Source: Nonomuraea rubra (lineage in GTDB: Bacteria > Actinomycetota > Actinomycetes > Streptosporangiales > Streptosporangiaceae). Taken from it: DNA of 64,000 nt. The stretch is from assembly GCF_014207985.1 (NCBI RefSeq), contig NZ_JACHMI010000001.1:3393001-3457000 (forward strand), read 5' to 3'. Made by a program: the position numbers and the translations under genes. The notes beneath the pieces were generated by a model, which saw only the letters and a program-made list of their open reading frames with translations, had not been told where the DNA came from and ran no database searches. Shown here piece by piece: positions 42,214 to 50,837 of this stretch; the first letter of the stretch is position 1, and every line of letters starts with the position of its first letter.

Positions 42214-43158
42214 ATGACCATGAGCGAACTGCGCACCAAAGATGAGCACACCGAGGCGATCCGGCGGGATCGCCGGGTGGCGGTGGTGGTGAACACTCGC
42301 TCGCGCCGAGGCCGCCGCCACTACTTCGAGGTGATCGAGCAGATCCACAACCTCGGCTTCGAGCCGCTGGCTGAGCTGTCGGTCTACAACACCAAGAAGC
42401 TGCGCGACCTGCTCGACACCGCCCTGGCCACCGACCCCGACCTGCTCATCGTCGGCGGTGGCGACGGCACCCTGTCGACGGCCGTGCGCCACGTCGCCCA
42501 CCGCGACGTGGCGCTCGGCGTGCTGCCGCTGGGCACCACCAACAACTTCGCCCGCAGCCTCGGCCTGCCGCTCGACCTGGCGGGGGCGATCAGGGTGTTC
42601 GCCACCGGCAAGGTGGCCGACATCGACCTGGGCATGGCCGACGACCGGCCGTTCGCGAACCTGGCCAGCTTCGGCGTCTCCGTCGAGGTGGCCGGCAAGG
42701 TCAAGCCGTGGCTCAAGCGCATCGTGGGCCGCCCGGCCTATCCGCTCACCGCCCTGACGATCCTGCCGAACCACCGGGCGTTCCGCGCCTTCATCACCGT
42801 GGAGGGGCAGCGGCACGAGCTGCTCACCCACCAGCTCAACATCGCCAACGGCCGCTTCCACGGCGGCTGGCAGGTGGCCAGGGACATCAGCATCGACAAC
42901 GGCATGCTGGTGGCCTACCAGCTCGGCTCCGGCAAGAAGCTTCGCCTGCTCGGCGAGACCCTGCTGCGGGCGACCACGGGCCGCTGGCGCAGCCTGGCGG
43001 GCGGGCCGTTCGTGGTGGGCAGGGAGATGCTGCTGGAGACCGACCCGCCGATGGCCGCCGACGTGGACGGCGAGGTGCGGCTGCGCACCCCGATCAGGCT
43101 CCGCGTGGTCCCGAACGGAGTGCGCGTCATGGTGCCCGCGGCCTTCGAGGACCGCTGA
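42214..43158 (+). CDS. Diacylglycerol kinase-like lipid kinase (YegS/DgkB family)
   Basis: This 314-residue protein (or 312 from the second ATG at 42220) has the DAGK catalytic signature: RVAVVVNTRSRRGRR, LIVGGGDGTLSTAVRHV (GGDGT) and LPLGTTNNFARSLGLP. It phosphorylates diacylglycerol or a related lipid, a membrane-lipid recycling role. Both ATG codons lie in frame without a clear Shine-Dalgarno, so the exact start is uncertain. Confidence 0.93.
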   Translation: MTMSELRTKDEHTEAIRRDRRVAVVVNTRSRRGRRHYFEVIEQIHNLGFEPLAELSVYNTKKLRDLLDTALATDPDLLIVGGGDGTLSTAVRHVAHRDVALGVLPLGTTNNFARSLGLPLDLAGAIRVFATGKVADIDLGMADDRPFANLASFGVSVEVAGKVKPWLKRIVGRPAYPLTALTILPNHRAFRAFITVEGQRHELLTHQLNIANGRFHGGWQVARDISIDNGMLVAYQLGSGKKLRLLGETLLRATTGRWRSLAGGPFVVGREMLLETDPPMAADVDGEVRLRTPIRLRVVPNGVRVMVPAAFEDR

Positions 43159-43178
43159 ATCAGATCCAGGAGAAACCC

Positions 43179-43199
43179 ATGTTCTCGCCCCTTCCGTAG
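43179..43199 (+). other. Six-codon micro-ORF with strong ribosome site
   Basis: An AGGAG element lies six bases before an ATG that opens MFSPLP and stops at TAG. It sits 20 bases after the lipid kinase stop with no gene following on this strand. It could be the remnant start of a lost gene or a chance match; a functional leader peptide has nothing downstream to control. Confidence 0.3.
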
Positions 43200-43271
43200 G
43201 TCGCAGCCTCTCTTCAACCCAGAGTAATCGAACACTCGCCCTGCGTCACGACCCTGAAGAGGGTGTACGTC

Positions 43272-44039
43272 TCACGCCTCGGCCAGCCCCCGGTACGCCG
43301 GGGCGAGCGTCCGCTCCAGGCCGGCGGGCGGCGGGAAGATCCGCAGGAGCAGGTCGGGGGCGGCGGCGACGGGACGGCGTTCGGGCCGGTGCGCCGTGGC
43401 GCCCGGCGCGTAGAAGTCGGCCAGCCGGTCCGCGAACGGCACGTCCGCCACCCGCAGCGGGTCCGCCGCCGGCTCGTCGGCCAGCGAGCCGAGCAACTGC
43501 TCCCTGGTGCGCCCGCGCCAGGCCAGCACCAGGAACGGGTCGTCGTCGAACGACTCGGCCAGCAGGTAGAGCACCGCCGACAGGTGCTTGCAGGGGAACC
43601 CCCAGTCGGGGCAGGAGCAGTCCATGTCCAGGTCGCGCGGGAACAGGTCGGCGCCCAGCGCGGCGAACAGCTCCTCGATCTCCGTCGGCATCTCGCCCGC
43701 CAGCAGCCTGGCCCGGTAGACGGCCTGCGCCGCGATCGACTCCTCGATGGCGGCCCAGCGGGCCTCGCCGTACGCCTCGATCCTGATCACGACCTCGTAC
43801 GGATCGGGCCGCGACCCCTGGACGGCGGCCGTGACCTCGCCGGCGGACAGGTCGATGGACAGCACCTGACCCTTACGGGCGTAGGCCCGGCCACGCGAGA
43901 GGCGGCCCTTGTCGCAGATGCGCTCCAGGATGTCGATGAAGCGGCGCGACCACCAGGCCGAGCCGATGCTGCCGCGCTGCGACCGGGCCTTGAGGCCGCC
44001 CTCGACCTTGATCGGCTTGCCCGCCTCGAACCAGGCCAT
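43272..44039 (-). CDS. SWIM zinc-finger protein
   Basis: The 255-residue protein carries a SWIM motif, CSCPDWGFPCKHLSAVLYLL (CxC...CxH), near residues 140-160. The N-terminal half (AWFEAGKPIKVEGGLKARSQ, WWSRRFIDILERICDKGRL) matches the conserved family that travels with SNF2-type helicases. It lies 49 bases downstream of the SNF2 gene. The pair probably acts together on DNA, but the pathway is not established. Confidence 0.92.
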   Translation of the reverse strand: MAWFEAGKPIKVEGGLKARSQRGSIGSAWWSRRFIDILERICDKGRLSRGRAYARKGQVLSIDLSAGEVTAAVQGSRPDPYEVVIRIEAYGEARWAAIEESIAAQAVYRARLLAGEMPTEIEELFAALGADLFPRDLDMDCSCPDWGFPCKHLSAVLYLLAESFDDDPFLVLAWRGRTREQLLGSLADEPAADPLRVADVPFADRLADFYAPGATAHRPERRPVAAAPDLLLRIFPPPAGLERTLAPAYRGLAEA

Positions 44040-44088
44040 CAGCCCGCCTCCTCGATGTGAGCGGGTCCGTCGATCCCACCCCGGGTCA

Positions 44089-47000
44089 TCAGCCCGCCCC
44101 CTCCGCCGTGAGCCGGAACACCTCGCGCAGCTCCTCGGTGGACAGGTCGGTCAGCCAGTCCTCGCCCGTGCCGACGACCCGCTCGGCCAGCGCCTTCTTG
44201 CGCTCGATCATCTGGTCCACGCGCTCCTCCAGGGTGCCGGCGCAGATGAGCTTGCGCACCTGGACGTTCTTGCGCTGGCCGATCCGGAACGCGCGGTCGG
44301 TGGCCTGGTCCTCGACGGCAGGGTTCCACCAGCGGTCCACGTGGACGACGTGGTTGGCGGCCGTCAGGTTGAGCCCGACGCCGGCGGCCTTGAGCGAGAG
44401 CACGAACAGCGTCGGCTCCGGGTCGTGCTGGAATCGGTCCACCAGGCGGTCGCGGGTCTTCTTCGGCAGGCCGCCGTGCAGCCAGAGCACCGGGCGGTCG
44501 AGGCGCTGGGCGAGGTAGGGCTGCAACATGGCGCCGAACTCGGCGTACTGCGTGAACAGCAGGGCCTTCTCGCCCTCCGCCAGGATCTCCTCCGCCAGCT
44601 GCTCCAGCCGGGCCAGCTTGCCGGACCTGCCGGCCAGGCGGGACCCGTCCTTCAGCAGGTGGGCCGGATGGTTGCAGACCTGCTTGAGCTTGGCCATCGC
44701 CGACAGCACCAGGCCGCGCCGCTCGATGCCCTCACTGCTGTCGATCTTGGCCAGCATGTCGTCCACGACCGCCTGGTAGAGCGTGGCCTGCTCGGTCGTG
44801 AGCGGGCACCACTCCTTGACCTCCAGCTTCTCCGGCAGGTCCGAGATGATCGACTTGTCGGTCTTGAGGCGACGCAGGATGAACGGGCCCGTCGCCCGCT
44901 TGAGCGCCGTGGCCGCCTGCTCGTCCTGGCGGGCCTCGATCGGCTCCTGGAACCGGGTCCTGAACCGCGAACGCGGCCCCAGCAGGCCGGGGTTGGCGAA
45001 CTCCATGATCGACCAGAGCTCGGCCAGGTGGTTCTCCACCGGGGTGCCCGTCAGCGCCAGCCGGGTGCCCGTGGGGATGGCCCGCACCGCCTGGGCCTGC
45101 AGCGTGCCGCTGTTCTTGATCGCCTGGGCCTCGTCGCACACGACCCTGCGCCATTCGTGCCGCTTGAGCGTCTCCAGGTCGCGCTGGGCGGTGCCGTAGG
45201 TGGTGATCACCAGGTCGGCGTCCGCGATCCCCGCCGCGTCGCGGCCGCTGCCGTGGTGCACGTACACCCGCAGCCCCGGCGCGAACCTGGCGGCCTCGCG
45301 CTGCCAGTTGCCGATCAGCGACATCGGGCACACCAGCAGCGTCGGAGCCGCGGCGTGGTCGTGGGCGGCCGGCGGGGCTGTGACGCGCTCGTGCACGAGG
45401 AGGGCCAGCGTGGTGATCGTCTTGCCCAGCCCCATGTCGTCGGCCAGAACCCCGCCCAGCCCGAGCTCCGACAGGAAGCTCAGCCACGCCAGCCCCCGCT
45501 CCTGGTACGGCCGGAGCGTGGCGTCCAGGCCCGGCGGGGTGGCCAGCGGGGTGAGCCGCCGCTCGGCCTGCCCGGACAGCAGGTCGCCCAGCACCCCGTC
45601 GGCGTCGATCTCCAGCAGCGGCAGCTCCTCGTCGTCGCTCCGCACCACCTGCCGCAGGATCTCGGCGGCCTCGGCCTCGCCCGTGCGGCTGCCCTCCACC
45701 GCCCTGAGCGCCGCCTTGAGCTGCCTGTCGTCCAGCTCCACCCACTGGCCGCGCACCCTGACCAGCGGCACCTTGAGCCTGGCCAGCTCGGCCAGCTCCG
45801 CCTCGCTGATCGCCTCGCCGCCCACCGCCAGGTCCACCCGGAAGTCGACCAGCTCCCGCATGCCGAAGCCCTGGCCCGCCGCCGCCGACTGCTGCTTCCT
45901 GGTGCGGGTGGTCAGCTTCAGGCCCAGCCGCGTACGGCCCGCCCAGCGCGGCAGCTGCACCCCGAACCCGGCCGCCTGCAGCAGCGGCGCGGCCTGCCGC
46001 AGGAACCCGAACGCGCCCGCCGTGTCCAGCGCCAGCTCGCCCGGCTCCGGCACGCGCAGCGCCCGGTCCAGCTCCGGGTACAGCCGCACCGCCCGCCCGA
46101 GGCCGGTGAGCAGCTCCCGCTCCGGCTTGCCCGGCAGCCCTGTCACCCCGCCCCAGACCTGCGCGGCCGGGACGTAGAGGCTGGGGTCGTCAGCGGCCTG
46201 CAACGCCAGCTCCACCCGCCACTCGCCGGCCCCGCTGGTGCCGGGGGGCCCGTCGGGCGGCTCCACCAGGCGGAAGCACACCCGGGTCGCGCCCTCGGAC
46301 GTGGTCACCGCCTCGTGCCACCTCTCCAGCTCGCGGCGGAGCTCCGGCACGTCGGGGCAGGCCGCGCCGTCGCCGGTGAGCGCGGCCAGCCAGCGCTCCT
46401 GGAGGGTCCTGGGCGGTCTGGAGAGCAGGGGGCCGGTGAGCGTGCGCCGGACGACGGCGTCGGTGAACGCCTCCAGGGCCTCGTGCTGGACGTCCGCGGA
46501 GTGGCGTTCGACCGAGGACGTACGGCAGGCGGGCGGCATCGCCAGGGCCAGGTCACGGAAGTAGGCGGCATCGGCCCCCGTCAGGACCGGCCGCCACACG
46601 GCCCTGGCGTTGGCCTCAGGGGTCGCCCACATGGCCGTGGCGGCGTCGTCCGGGTCGCTCGCGGCACGCTCGTGGTCCGCGGCGGGGAGCGGGACGAGCT
46701 GCGGGATCACGCGGCCTCGGCGTACGAGGTCGTGGGCGAAGGCGGCGACGGCGGCCCAGTGGCGTGCGGTGGCGGTGGTGGTGCCGGTGGTGGTGCCGGT
46801 GTGCTCGGTGAGGACCCGCAGGGCGTCGGCGGCGCGCGGGACGACGGCCGGCACCTGCCACAGCCGCAGCCGGGGCCGCGCGACCTCGGCCATGCGCCCG
46901 GTCTCGGGAGAGGGCAGCGGCTCCTGCGCCGAGCCGGGCAGGAGCAACTCCAGCACGCGCGGCTCGGCAGCGCCCTGGGGCGGGCGCGGCTTGGCGGTGT

Positions 47001-47208
47001 GCCCGGCCGTGGGCGGCGGAGCGTCCGCCTCGGCCGTCGGTGGGGTGTCGAAGCCGAGGGCGGCGGCGATGGCGGGGGCGGGGGCGGCGAAGGGGTGGGG
47101 GCGTGGTGCCCCGGCGGGGCGCGTACGTCCTGAGGCGGTGGGGTCGGCGGGGGTGGACTCGGCCCAGAAGGCGAGCCCGTCCGTCGTCCAAACCCCGTGT
47201 ACCAGCAC
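44089..47208 (-). CDS. SNF2-family DEAD/DEAH helicase-like ATPase
   Basis: This 1039-residue protein has a long N-terminal region (1-560) containing an SNF2-associated conserved part (LKLTTRTRKQQ, LARLKVPLVRVRGQWVELD). The SNF2 ATPase follows with Walker A ADDMGLGKTITTLAL near residue 592, VCDEAQAIKN and LTGTPVENHLAELWSIMEF. The helicase C lobe (WLHGGLPKKTRDRLVDRF, DRAFRIGQRKNVQVRKL) ends near 1000. It forms an operon with the SWIM protein, the arrangement seen in many bacteria. It is a DNA translocase; the target process is unknown. A start further in cannot be excluded because the first 80 residues are low-complexity. Confidence 0.94.
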   Translation of the reverse strand: MLVHGVWTTDGLAFWAESTPADPTASGRTRPAGAPRPHPFAAPAPAIAAALGFDTPPTAEADAPPPTAGHTAKPRPPQGAAEPRVLELLLPGSAQEPLPSPETGRMAEVARPRLRLWQVPAVVPRAADALRVLTEHTGTTTGTTTATARHWAAVAAFAHDLVRRGRVIPQLVPLPAADHERAASDPDDAATAMWATPEANARAVWRPVLTGADAAYFRDLALAMPPACRTSSVERHSADVQHEALEAFTDAVVRRTLTGPLLSRPPRTLQERWLAALTGDGAACPDVPELRRELERWHEAVTTSEGATRVCFRLVEPPDGPPGTSGAGEWRVELALQAADDPSLYVPAAQVWGGVTGLPGKPERELLTGLGRAVRLYPELDRALRVPEPGELALDTAGAFGFLRQAAPLLQAAGFGVQLPRWAGRTRLGLKLTTRTRKQQSAAAGQGFGMRELVDFRVDLAVGGEAISEAELAELARLKVPLVRVRGQWVELDDRQLKAALRAVEGSRTGEAEAAEILRQVVRSDDEELPLLEIDADGVLGDLLSGQAERRLTPLATPPGLDATLRPYQERGLAWLSFLSELGLGGVLADDMGLGKTITTLALLVHERVTAPPAAHDHAAAPTLLVCPMSLIGNWQREAARFAPGLRVYVHHGSGRDAAGIADADLVITTYGTAQRDLETLKRHEWRRVVCDEAQAIKNSGTLQAQAVRAIPTGTRLALTGTPVENHLAELWSIMEFANPGLLGPRSRFRTRFQEPIEARQDEQAATALKRATGPFILRRLKTDKSIISDLPEKLEVKEWCPLTTEQATLYQAVVDDMLAKIDSSEGIERRGLVLSAMAKLKQVCNHPAHLLKDGSRLAGRSGKLARLEQLAEEILAEGEKALLFTQYAEFGAMLQPYLAQRLDRPVLWLHGGLPKKTRDRLVDRFQHDPEPTLFVLSLKAAGVGLNLTAANHVVHVDRWWNPAVEDQATDRAFRIGQRKNVQVRKLICAGTLEERVDQMIERKKALAERVVGTGEDWLTDLSTEELREVFRLTAEGAG

Positions 47209-47289
47209 CCCGGCAGGTTACCCGGACCGGCGGAAGATCGGGGCAGGCCGCCCGGGAGCTGTGGACAACCGCCGGTTAGGGTCGTGAGC

Positions 47290-48039
47290 ATGAGCTTCTC
47301 GGGGGCTGAGGGCAGGTGGCGGGAAGGGCTCGGCACGTTGCGCGACGTCGTACGTCAGGAGCTCGTCACCCGTCAGCTCCTCCCGCACCTCCCGGCCACC
47401 CCCTGCCGCATCCTCGACGTCGGTTCCGGGCAGGGCACGCAGGCTCTCAGGATGGCGGCCAGGGGTCACCACGTGACCGCGCTCGACGCCTCCCGCGAGC
47501 TGCTCGGGATCCTGGAGGCGGGGATCCAGCCGGGCATGCGCGTCAGGACCGTGCAGGCCGAGGCCGAGCGGCTGGGCGAGCTGTTCGAGCCGGGAGGTTT
47601 CGACGCGGTCCTCTGCCACGGCGTGCTGATGTACTTCGACGACCCCGATCCGCTCCTCGCCGGTCTGGCGGCGATGCTGGCGCCCGGTGGGGTGCTGTCG
47701 CTGCTGGTGCGCAACGGTGACGCGCTGGCCATGCGGCCGGGGCTGCTGGGTGACTGGGCGGGGGCGTCGCGGGCCTTCGACGAGGTGTTCTACCCCAACA
47801 GGGTCGGGGTCACGGCCAGGGCGGATCGGCTCGCCGAGCTGACGAGGCGGCTGGCCGTCCTGGGGCTGGAGGTGCGGCAGTGGTACGGCGTGCGGGTGTT
47901 CACGGACGTGGTGGCCGACGGCACGCCCGTTCCCGGCGATCTCGACGAGCTGCTGGCGGCCGAGGAGCGGGCGGGACGTACCGACCCCTACCGGGCGGTG
48001 GCCGCCCTGACGCATCTCCTCTGCCAATCCGCTGCCTGA
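47290..48039 (+). CDS. CmoM/SmtA-like SAM-dependent methyltransferase
   Basis: The 249-residue class I methyltransferase starts at the ATG at 47290. Motif I is ILDVGSGQGTQALRMAARGH and the acidic residue of motif II is in VTALDAS. The later pattern HGVLMYFDDPDPLLAGL, PGGVLSLLVRN and YGVRVFTDVV parallels E. coli CmoM (SmtA), the tRNA 5-carboxymethoxyuridine methyltransferase. Actinobacteria are not generally known to make that tRNA modification, so the substrate may differ. It is divergent from the SNF2 gene with an 81-base gap. Confidence 0.85.
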   Translation: MSFSGAEGRWREGLGTLRDVVRQELVTRQLLPHLPATPCRILDVGSGQGTQALRMAARGHHVTALDASRELLGILEAGIQPGMRVRTVQAEAERLGELFEPGGFDAVLCHGVLMYFDDPDPLLAGLAAMLAPGGVLSLLVRNGDALAMRPGLLGDWAGASRAFDEVFYPNRVGVTARADRLAELTRRLAVLGLEVRQWYGVRVFTDVVADGTPVPGDLDELLAAEERAGRTDPYRAVAALTHLLCQSAA

Positions 48040-48119
48040 GGACGGCTGCAGGGCAGGTCTGGGTGCCGAAGGGATGGATGGAGCTGCCAGGCCGGGGTTC
48101 GAGGACGTAGGATCGAAGT

Positions 48120-48293
48120 ATGGAGCGTCCAGGATCGTGGTGTGAGCGGCCGAAGCCGCAGGCTCCCTCGTGCGAGCTCCCCTCCCCGTGGAGCAAGCCG
48201 AAGCAGCCCGACAACTGGTGCGAGGTCCAGAAGGACCCGGTGGTTTCCGTGCTCGGCTTCCTGCTGAAGACGGCGGCGAAGAAGCGCCGCTGA
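48120..48293 (+). CDS. 57-residue Trp/Cys/Pro-rich protein, unknown
   Basis: This short frame from the ATG at 48120 to the TGA at 48291-48293 is protein-like. Its third positions are GC-rich and it repeats a short motif: GSWCERPKPQ near residue 8, PSPWSKPKQ near 26, then DNWCEVQKD. The two WCE motifs flank a Pro/Lys segment. A hydrophobic stretch (VVSVLGFLL) and a basic tail (KTAAKKRR) follow, suggesting membrane or nucleic-acid contact. A GGATCG-containing region precedes the ATG; the Shine-Dalgarno is weak. It lies between the methyltransferase and the DUF1469 gene. No family is recognised. Confidence 0.6.
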   Translation: MERPGSWCERPKPQAPSCELPSPWSKPKQPDNWCEVQKDPVVSVLGFLLKTAAKKRR

Positions 48294-48363
48294 GCGCCTT
48301 TTGCTCGTGATAGAAGGCCATTTGTCTGGGTAGTCGCCTTCCTCAGCAGAGGAGGCGAACGTC

Positions 48364-48744
48364 GTGAACGACACCCACAGACTGGTCAACGACCTCTCCG
48401 AGCAGGTCTCCAGGCTCGTGAAGGATGAGCTTCGCCTGGCCAGGATGGAGCTCACGGAGAAGGGCAAGCGCGCCGGGTTCGGCGCGGGCCTGTTCGGCGC
48501 GGCCGGGATGGCCGCGTTCTTCGGCGGTGCGGCGCTGGTGGCCGCCGTCGTCATGCTCCTCGCGCTGGTCCTGCCCGGGTGGGCGGCCGCCGCCATCGTC
48601 GCGGGAGTGCTGTTCATCGTCTCCGCCCTGCTCGGGCTGTTCGGCAAGAACGAGGTCAAACGGGCCACGCCGCCGGTCCCCGAGGAGACCATCGCGAGCG
48701 TCAAGGCCGACATCGACATGGTCAAGGAGAGGGCACGGCGATGA
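48364..48744 (+). CDS. Phage-holin-like membrane protein (DUF1469, Act_holin III)
   Basis: This 126-residue protein has an amphipathic N-terminus (LVNDLSEQVSRLVKDELRLARMEL), two TM helices (about 38-62 and 68-90) and a polar tail. It matches the YqjE/DUF1469 group, called holin-like only by topology. The GTG at 48364 has GAGGAGG about ten bases upstream. It overlaps the DUF3618 gene by 4 bases, the standard YqjE/DUF3618 pairing associated with envelope stress in actinobacteria. There is no prophage context. Confidence 0.9.
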   Translation: MNDTHRLVNDLSEQVSRLVKDELRLARMELTEKGKRAGFGAGLFGAAGMAAFFGGAALVAAVVMLLALVLPGWAAAAIVAGVLFIVSALLGLFGKNEVKRATPPVPEETIASVKADIDMVKERARR

Positions 48745-49442
48745 GCGAGACCGACCCCGGATACAGCGAACAGCACGCCGGTAACGTCGGCGCCCGCAGG
48801 CAGACCGTGGGCACGCCGACGGAGCGCGAATCCATCAACGTCCCTCCCACCAGGCCCGGCGCGGCCGAGAACGCGCGAGCGGCCGAGGCGGCCCGGCAGG
48901 AGCACGAGACCTTCATCCCCGAGGCCCCCATCCAGGACGAGCGGTCGGAGGCGGCCGAGCATCTCCGGACCGAGGAGGAGTCCTTGCGCGGGGCCCGCGG
49001 GGCAAGCGGGGCGCGCAGGGCAAGCGGCTCGCGCGGGGAGGACGACGAGGAGGACGAGGACGACGTGCGCAAGAACATCGAGGAAACCCGGAGAGAGATG
49101 GGCGAGACCGTCAGCCGGCTCGCCGCCAAGGCCGACGTGAAGAGCCGGGCGGGGCACGCCGCCGAGGTGGCCAAGGACCGGGCCGGGCACGCCGCGGAAG
49201 TGGCGAAGGACCGGGCCGGGCACGCGGCCGAGGCGGCCAGGGACCGCGCCGCCGACGCGGCCGGGACCGTCAGGGACAAGGCCTCCGAGGTGGCGGGCAA
49301 GGTCCGCGACCACACACCCGACCAGGTCAGGGACGCCGCCGCCGAGGCGAAGAAGCGGCCCGTGGTGCTGATCGCGGCCATCGGCGCGGTGATCGCGTTC
49401 GTGCTGCGCCGCATGATGAGGCGCCGCAGGGCGGCCAGGTAG
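48741..49442 (+). CDS. DUF3618 domain protein
   Basis: The 233-residue protein has a long acidic, charged, disordered N-terminus (1-110), then the DUF3618 motif EETRREMGETVSRLAAKADV, followed by three tandem 11-residue AGHAAEVAKDR units and more heptad-like Ala/Asp repeats, consistent with an amphipathic or LEA-like helix. A C-terminal TM (VVLIAAIGAVIAFVL) and an Arg-rich end anchor it in the membrane. It overlaps the upstream DUF1469 gene and is followed 3 bases later by BrkB. Confidence 0.88.
   Translation: MSETDPGYSEQHAGNVGARRQTVGTPTERESINVPPTRPGAAENARAAEAARQEHETFIPEAPIQDERSEAAEHLRTEEESLRGARGASGARRASGSRGEDDEEDEDDVRKNIEETRREMGETVSRLAAKADVKSRAGHAAEVAKDRAGHAAEVAKDRAGHAAEAARDRAADAAGTVRDKASEVAGKVRDHTPDQVRDAAAEAKKRPVVLIAAIGAVIAFVLRRMMRRRRAAR
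49149..49247 (+). repeat. 33-base tandem repeat (AGHAAEVAKDR)
   Basis: Three in-frame 33-base units at 49149, 49182 and 49215 encode 11-residue repeats inside the DUF3618 protein. The 11-residue periodicity is that of LEA-type helices. Confidence 0.8.
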
Positions 49443-49445
49443 CGC

Positions 49446-50396
49446 ATGCCGTCCCCCCAGGCTGTCCCCGACCATCCGGCCGACCTGCCGCGCGGGGCGT
49501 GGTGGCACGTGTTACGGCGGACGATCGCGGAATTCCGCAACGATCGTCTCCAGGACCTCGCGGCGGGGCTGACGTACTACGCCGTGCTGTCCATCTTCCC
49601 CGCGCTGATCGTGCTGGTGTCCCTGTTCCGCCTGCTGGGCAGGCAGGACGCGGCCGCGGTCGTGGGCAGCCTGCTGGCGGTGGCGCCCGCCGAGGTGCGC
49701 AGCGTGATCGACCAGGGCGTGCGGGCGGTCCAGGGCACGGACCACGCGGCGAGCGTCGTGGCCGCGGCCGGGCTGCTGATCGCCCTGTGGTCCGCCTCGG
49801 GCTACATCGGCGCCTTCATCAGGGCCGGCAACGTGATCTACGACATCGAGGAGGGCCGCCCGTTCTGGAAGATCACCCCGCTCAGGCTCGCCCTGACGAT
49901 CCTGACCACCGTGCTGCTCGCGGCGGGGGCCGTCGCCGTCACGCTGACGGGGAAGCTGGCCGAGGCCGTGGGCGCGGCGCTGAGCATGGACGACGCGATG
50001 GTGACCGCGTGGAACGTGGTCAAGTGGCCGGTGCTCGCCCTGATCGCCGCAGGCATGATCATGGTGCTGTACTGGGCGGCGCCGAACGTCCGGCAGCCGG
50101 GCGTGCGCTGGCTCACGCCCGGCGGGCTGCTGGCGGTGGTGCTGTGGGTGGTCGTGTCGGGCGGCTTCGCCCTGTACGCGGCCTTCTTCGCCTCCTACGA
50201 CCGGACGTACGGGACGCTCGCGGCGGTCGTGGTGTTCCTCGTCTGGTTGTGGCTGTCGAACATGGTGCTGCTGCTCGGTGCCGAGCTGGACGCCGAGCTG
50301 GTCAGGCAGCGCAGGATCGCCGAGGGGCAGCCGGCGGGGCGGGAGCCGTACGCGGTGCCCAGGGATCCGCCCGAGCCCGATAACCTGCCGGAGTGA
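49446..50396 (+). CDS. YihY/BrkB-family membrane protein
   Basis: This 316-residue protein has about six TM helices and the family patterns LAAGLTYYAVLSIFPALIVL, ASGYIGAFIRAGNVIYDIEE and YAAFFASYDRTYGTLAAVVVFLVWLWLSNMVLLLGAEL. Its function is not settled (once annotated as ribonuclease BN by mistake); an envelope or transport role is likely. Its stop overlaps the next start by 4 bases, and it follows the DUF1469/DUF3618 pair directly, forming an envelope cluster. Confidence 0.93.
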   Translation: MPSPQAVPDHPADLPRGAWWHVLRRTIAEFRNDRLQDLAAGLTYYAVLSIFPALIVLVSLFRLLGRQDAAAVVGSLLAVAPAEVRSVIDQGVRAVQGTDHAASVVAAAGLLIALWSASGYIGAFIRAGNVIYDIEEGRPFWKITPLRLALTILTTVLLAAGAVAVTLTGKLAEAVGAALSMDDAMVTAWNVVKWPVLALIAAGMIMVLYWAAPNVRQPGVRWLTPGGLLAVVLWVVVSGGFALYAAFFASYDRTYGTLAAVVVFLVWLWLSNMVLLLGAELDAELVRQRRIAEGQPAGREPYAVPRDPPEPDNLPE

Positions 50397-50827
50397 TACG
50401 CCGGACGACATCAGCCGCAGCCCTGCTCGCCTTCCTGCTGGCAGGGTGCGGTGGCGGGTCGGCGGTGAGCGACTACGGCAAGGTGGTCAAGGGCTCCAAG
50501 GGCGCGACCGTGCAGGTCGAGGTGCGCGCCGGGCAGCGGTTCTCGCTGGCCGTCACCGACAACCCCTCGGTCGGCGACAGCTGGGAGCTGGTGGAGCTGC
50601 CCGACGCGAAGGTGGCCTCGTTCATCAGCGAGGAGCACGAGAGCCAGGGCGAGGGCCCGGGGTCGGGCCGCACCGCCTACTTCGTCTTCAACGGCAAGCA
50701 GCCGGGCACCACCGAGATCAAGCTGTTCGACTGCTGGCGATGCGGTCAGGCCGGAACACCCTCCACGGAGGAGAGCAAACAGCAGTCCGGAGAAGCGATC
50801 TTCGCCGTGACGGTGGTGCCGCGTTAG
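50393..50827 (+). CDS. Chagasin-like (I42) protease-inhibitor lipoprotein
   Basis: This 144-residue protein has a lipobox signal (LLAFLLAGC, Cys19) and a chagasin-type immunoglobulin-like fold. VTDNPSVGDSWELVE matches the NPTTG loop, GSGRTAYFVFNGKQPGTTEIKL the middle loop and strand, and FDCWRC the region of the third RPW-like loop. In this family the loops enter the active site of papain-like Cys proteases. Two Cys in CWRC may form a disulfide or metal pair. It starts at the GTG overlapping the BrkB stop. Confidence 0.8.
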   Translation: MIRRTTSAAALLAFLLAGCGGGSAVSDYGKVVKGSKGATVQVEVRAGQRFSLAVTDNPSVGDSWELVELPDAKVASFISEEHESQGEGPGSGRTAYFVFNGKQPGTTEIKLFDCWRCGQAGTPSTEESKQQSGEAIFAVTVVPR

Positions 50828-50837
50828 GCTGCCGATC

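Noticed and set aside
43909..47133. 1074-codon open frame antisense to the SNF2 and SWIM genes
   Set aside because: It is a shadow: Arg/Gln/His/Gly-rich composition and no motifs, while the opposite strand has complete SNF2 signatures. Long antisense frames are expected at this GC content.
48364..48744. Prophage remnant suggested by a holin-like gene
   Set aside because: DUF1469 proteins are chromosomal and routinely paired with DUF3618; no other phage gene is present.
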